From: Mesaphorura yosii
Lineage: Eukaryota > Arthropoda > Collembola > Poduromorpha > Tullbergiidae
Direction of reading: 5' to 3'
DNA: 64,000 bases
Assembly (NCBI GenBank): GCA_009869945.1
Contig: WIXG01000031.1
Coordinates: 248,001 to 312,000 of the forward strand
A program made the translations under genes and the position numbers. Positions 59,162-64,000 of the stretch are shown one piece after another (position 1 is the stretch's first letter; every line of letters begins with the position of its first letter). The notes under the pieces are model-generated. The model searched no databases and was not told where the DNA came from. It saw only the letters and a program-made list of their open reading frames with translations.

Positions 59162-62100
59162 GTTTGTGGAATTTTTGTGAATGAGTAACGTACTGAGCTG
59201 CAGGTTCAAGTGGAGTCAAAACTAACGTCACGGATTTGCTGATATACGGCCTACACGGCCATTGAAGTACTCGTTTCAAGAAACTCCCAAAATATTCTAA
59301 AGTGCTTGGTCGATGACTTGATAACGACAATTGTCATGAAGTATGAATCAATAACCCCAAACGAAATGAAAATTACACGGCAAAACAACAATAACACTAC
59401 TCAATTGCGTGGCTGTGATTACATTTAGTGTATGAGTGCGTAGTAATTGGTTTACGTGCAAAACAAAAACATTGCGAATTGTGAATCGGATGACACTTGC
59501 TAATGCTAATGCACATGTCAATGTAAATAAAAACCTAAATCAGTCACACAATTTAATACGACTTATGTTGTCTATATGCACTACAGGTTTGTCAACAGGA
59601 AATTAGATTTGGACACGGACTGGGAATCAAAATCCTTTCTACACTTCGCGTATTAAAAATTGCGAATCAACGAAGCAGTCCAAAGTCTAGTGTCCGGCAA
59701 CCTAGACAACACTTCCTGGGAATTGAAGACGAAACATCAGGCTAGCCAGGCAGCTTGACCACTCACAATATCCTGTCTGCCCAGTTTGTTCAGTGACTAA
59801 CACCGATTTGGTAACGAAGTTGCAAATAAAAACTGATTTTAACTGATCGTATTCTGAACTTGTTCAGTGCTGTGGAGTCGTACGGACACTGTGACTGATG
59901 AGTGCTAGCACAAAGAGTTCTGATGCCATGTCTATCATAATCACCAGACAGACGTTGCAACTTGTTTTGAAAACACAATTCCAATCAATAATTTAGTGTA
60001 TATTTATTGACGTCTCTTTCCGTTTCATCTGTCCTAAACTCTCATTTCACTCTTTGTTCTTGCTTTGGTTTCTGAAGCACTTCAAGAAAACTCATTCTTC
60101 ACAACTGTAAATCTGGCACTACTTTTGCACATGCAAGTGAGTCATTGTTTCCTGCTACTGTTGCTGTGCTTAAAGTTTGCTAAGTCACATCGAGCCTCCC
60201 TGGAAGCGACGAGAAGTCATAAATCATTAGCCCAATTTTTACTACCAAGTAATTTGAAACTGCTTGAATTAGCTTTCGCTTGCGCATTTCGTATCAAAAT
60301 TCAAGTCTTTATGGCACTTGCACTTGTACTAATGGCTTTGGCTTTGGCTTTGGCTGGAGGAACACGATAGCTCAGCATCATTCTCCTTTGTTTGTGCCAT
60401 GATGGAGATGAGTCATGTAAATTGATAAGTGTTAACTTTGCCTGTCACTCGCCCATGAATTCGATTGTCGTCTTTGTTTGCTGTTTTCGTAACAACAACA
60501 GCGTGCTTCAGCTTTCTGGCCACACTTTTATCAATTGAGAATTGACACAATTATCAAAAAGCAGAGGTAAACACAGACAAAAATCTCCGATAACAGCTTC
60601 TTATGTCGAGAAATAACCCGGGCTTGCAGGCGCTTTTACGTGTCCAGTGCTCTGTCTGAGAGTCTGTTTAGAATGGGTTCGTTAATCCACTAGCGTCCAA
60701 TTATCCTAATTTTAACTGCACAACTCTACAGGAGTAGCCGTCGTCGTCAGTACTTTACGTAAGCACGATTAGTACGAGCTGCACGTTCTGCGAACCAGAG
60801 TTGATGGACATTGCTCGGGAAAGATACAATCACGGCTTTTGTTCATGCTTCAGTGAACGACGTAATAATAGCAATGTTAACGTCCATAATGCCAGCTCAT
60901 CTTGGAAGTTATGAATTGTTAAGAATATAATGATCATGATGCATTGTCATGCAACGCGCAGTCGCACGCAGCCAATATTCACGACTCTATTCTTGTCTGT
61001 CCATCTGATGATCTAATCTTCCGAAGAAGCACAGAGCAGGAAAAAATACTGGACAGTATCGGAATGCCGACACGCAAACACAAAATGCAATACACATCGA
61101 CGCACGAGCATGTTCGATAATCTGCAAAGAATGTCACAAATATTCAAATATCATCTCGCAAAAAATCAGTGTCACATTCTTTCGTGATCTGCCCTGTAAT
61201 TCATGCGAACGCGAATAATGAGCTACCGGAAAACTCAACTCAGAATCTATTATTCATGAACTTGCTACTTGAAGGATGAAATTGATTGGCATTCGCAATT
61301 GCATGGAGTGGAGTTTTCATTCAGGCTTTTGCACTCTACTCACGGTATTTATTCCAATTTACTGATCATGCAGTTTCGGCGCATGGCAAGTTGAAAATGC
61401 GCGTGTGCGTGCAGACTTCAGCACAGACAGACAGCATGGCCAGCAGAATGACAAACAGAAGGATTAATGATCCAAAACAATCAAACAAACACAAACGCGG
61501 AAAGTGAATGCATACAGAGGACGAATAGGCCGTAGCCATATTTTACTCGTATTATAAAAAAACAGTCCAGCAGGTGTATTTACTCACATGATTAAATTTA
61601 CATAACCTGCTTGCACTTTGTGCTCCGAATCCGAGGACCAAAAATAATACAAAAATACATTTGCTCCTGATAGCATTACACTTTACGTTGTCGGGAAGTT
61701 TAGATTTTGCTGGAGAGCTCTCCAATTTCATAAAGTATTCGAAAAATCTCTTGCATGCATAATAAGCTGCTGCTATTCTCCGCTGCAACCCCAGCAAAGA
61801 AATCATAATAATGCAACGCTCAGCATAAAATATTCTGAATTCGGACTCGACACCTCTCTCGTGTCTGACGCTGAGAATCTGCTGTTTCTGCTGGAACTTA
61901 GCTAGAAATACTGTGGTGTAGCTTTGAACCTCATAAATAAAACGAAAAATATTTATTCCACTCAGCCTAAAAACTCACACTTCTTCAATTCATTCTTCTA
62001 TGCTAATTGTAATGCACATACACGAGTCTGCATCCTTGATTGAGTATTTCGTTCATTCATGATCATTCTTTCAATCTGATTCATCAATTCATTAATTTCA

Positions 62101-64000
62101 GTCAACAATGAGTTCTAGTACACACAATTCTAGTTTCGGGCATGGTTTGGGTGCACACCACTTGATAATTCCATGAAATTGTCGGTATTGCAACCGCCAA
62201 GTCAGGTGAACTGGATTTATTTCATGGTACTTCGGCGTTTCATTGCGAAGCCAAATGATAATTCGCGTACCATGCAGACATCTTCCGTTAGTTAACCAAT
62301 TATTGCAAACTTCCATTAAATGTCAGGATGAGGATCTGCCTTCACGTCCGCCAGAATTAATCAAACAGTTAAAATACCCTTCAGACTAAGAGGGCCACGC
62401 ACGATGCAAAATATATTCAGAATTTATCCAGACACAAGCCTGAACAGTGCAGACACGAGCGGCGGGTCACTATACCCGTGATCCGATTTACCCAACCAAA
62501 AACCTTTGCATTTGCACGATCATGATCACAGAATTTCACAGAACGCCATAACTCACTAAAGTAGGAACTGACATGACATGGCATGGCAGCTTGTATTATG
62601 CTTTTGTACTGCAATTATAGATTCCGAATTAGCATGCATAACTGCATCGCTCCACTGTGGTTACGTGACATGACATTTTCATGTTGGAATATTTATGCGA
62701 ACAGGAAATGAAAGAGAGAAAATACCAAAATCGAGAGTGAGAGTGCTTCCTTTTAGCCGATGCGACTTGAAAATCTCTACGTGCAGCTCTCTAATTGGGG
62801 AGGACAGCAAGAGCTTTGGAAGATTCGAGCGAAATAGATATTCGTCAAAGTCTGGCTCAAAATGCGCTGGAAACAAAATGTATTAATATGCACTGTATCC
62901 TCCAAATGATCTTTCAAGTCTACATTTGAACTCGTGCTTCTCGCTCGCCACATTGCAGGCAGAGACTACAGTCGAATCAGAGCTTGAAATTCTCGGGCTT
63001 TACACGAATGGTCACTAGTCACTATTCTCAAGTTTAGAGGAAATAATTTATGCAGAGCACTCGTAATTGTGTCTTAATACTTAATACATTTGCCTGCAAA
63101 CTCGAACAAGTCCTTATAATGATTAATTCGCAATAACAATAAGGTCAATATTGCCTTACGTGTTTCTTGGAAATCCACTTTGACCAGCAATGCACCATTT
63201 TAAACTTCAAATGAACACACCGTACCCGATTTAAGCTTAAAGCGAGTTATTTCGTGGGCACGCTACATTGTAAATTGTTCTCGTGTCTATTTCCCTAAAT
63301 ACATAAGTCTAGGACCAAAAATAGTCTGTCACAAAATCGCACCTTCCCAGTTTAATGGCACTTTGGTTCCTAGTTCACACTTCCTTTAACAGTTCCTAGC
63401 TTAATTCCACTGCGAAGTACGTGAACTTTATCCATGAGTTTATTTTGCGGTTTGTTTCCAAATTCAGTAACGAGTACTCAATGAAGCTGGAAGCTCATTG
63501 CACTCGTGGTGAACCGACATAAGGATAGATTTGAGACCACCTGTTCGATTACTGTGTAAATTAGAAGCTGAATTGGTACAGCATTGGAATTTTATATCAT
63601 TTTTATTTCCAGTAGCGTGACGTGGCGGTTTACACACTTGTGTCGTATAATTATTCATAAAATTAATCATCAAATGACGATCCTGGCATTCATTTGCCGG
63701 GATCCGAGATGTCGAGATGGATGGAGTTGGAAAACGATTCACAATTCAGGAAAGCCCAAATCTTTATGGACAAGTGTGTCCTCATTCGAATTTGAATACG
63801 GATGGCCACATTCGCAGACGCACATTTGTGTGGTTTGCGTATGTAGAACGATGAAATTGTCACATCAAATTAGAAACTTATTTTGTGTAGTTTATTTGAC
63901 AAAGTTCCTGCCTGGCATTCAACAACACGAGCACAGGACAGGACAAAGGAGCGCGAGAGCCACACTTGCCCATTTAATTATAATTCCAAGGTAGAGTCGG
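59162..64000. other. Upstream region of the SASH-family gene, no gene recognised
   Basis: Nearly 4.9 kb without a supported gene. The first part should hold the promoter and leader of form A. A short TTTGGC tandem repeat lies near 60,335-60,355. Longest frames (60065-60370, 63584-63994) lack any domain, signal or splice support. Confidence 0.45.

Noticed and set aside
60335-60357. TTTGGC short tandem repeat
   Set aside because: Only about four units; ordinary microsatellite-like sequence.

Overview
The window is animal nuclear DNA, most likely from an arthropod. Genes are split by short GT-AG introns (mostly 55-90 nt), polyadenylation signals are AATAAA, and two genes encode Ala/Val/Pro-rich cuticle proteins, one with a TATA box and an arthropod-type TCAGT initiator. 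IFT27, RSPH3 and PACRG together suggest a lineage that keeps motile cilia or flagellated sperm, which argues against Drosophila-like flies and against Daphnia. A springtail or a crustacean with flagellated sperm would fit, but I cannot name the species. I saw no operon-like organisation, viral remnant or CRISPR array.

Layout. 1-1,866 (-): 5' part of ASCC3. 2,464-3,828 (+): ELP4, divergent from ASCC3. 4,087-8,912 (+): four tandem genes for small cysteine-rich proteins sharing one motif and one splice phase; a hAT-like MITE sits in the second and supplies its apparent start codon. 8,989-11,985: two ciliary genes, IFT27 (-) and B9D1 (+), head to head around a candidate RFX X-box. 12,257-12,631 (-): ROMO1. 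12,899-12,970 (+): tRNA-Pro(CGG). 13,502-15,714 (-): MTERF3, then a folliculin gene that stops after the longin half and overlaps the MTERF3 start. 17,111-20,070 (-): two unrecognised genes. 20,341-21,783 (-): RSPH3. 22,342-22,938 (-) and 28,396-29,045 (+): the cuticle genes, flanking an unrecognised coiled-coil gene at 24,378-26,503 (+). 29,475-32,450 (-): a small Cys-rich-start protein and two small secreted proteins. 33,328-35,349 (+): glucosylceramidase. 35,741-37,846 (+): an F-box gene with a reading-frame break. 38,735-39,319 (+): a charged secreted protein. 40,255-41,324 (+): PACRG. 42,069-59,161 (-): a SASH/SLY-family SH3-SAM adaptor with two alternative large first exons. The rest, to 64,000, holds no gene I can support.

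Themes. Four genes (IFT27, B9D1, RSPH3, PACRG) belong to cilia. ASCC3, ELP4, ROMO1, MTERF3, FLCN and GBA are housekeeping or organelle genes. Intron boundaries were placed by hand from reading phase, splice dinucleotides and remembered family sequences; phases close for nearly all models.
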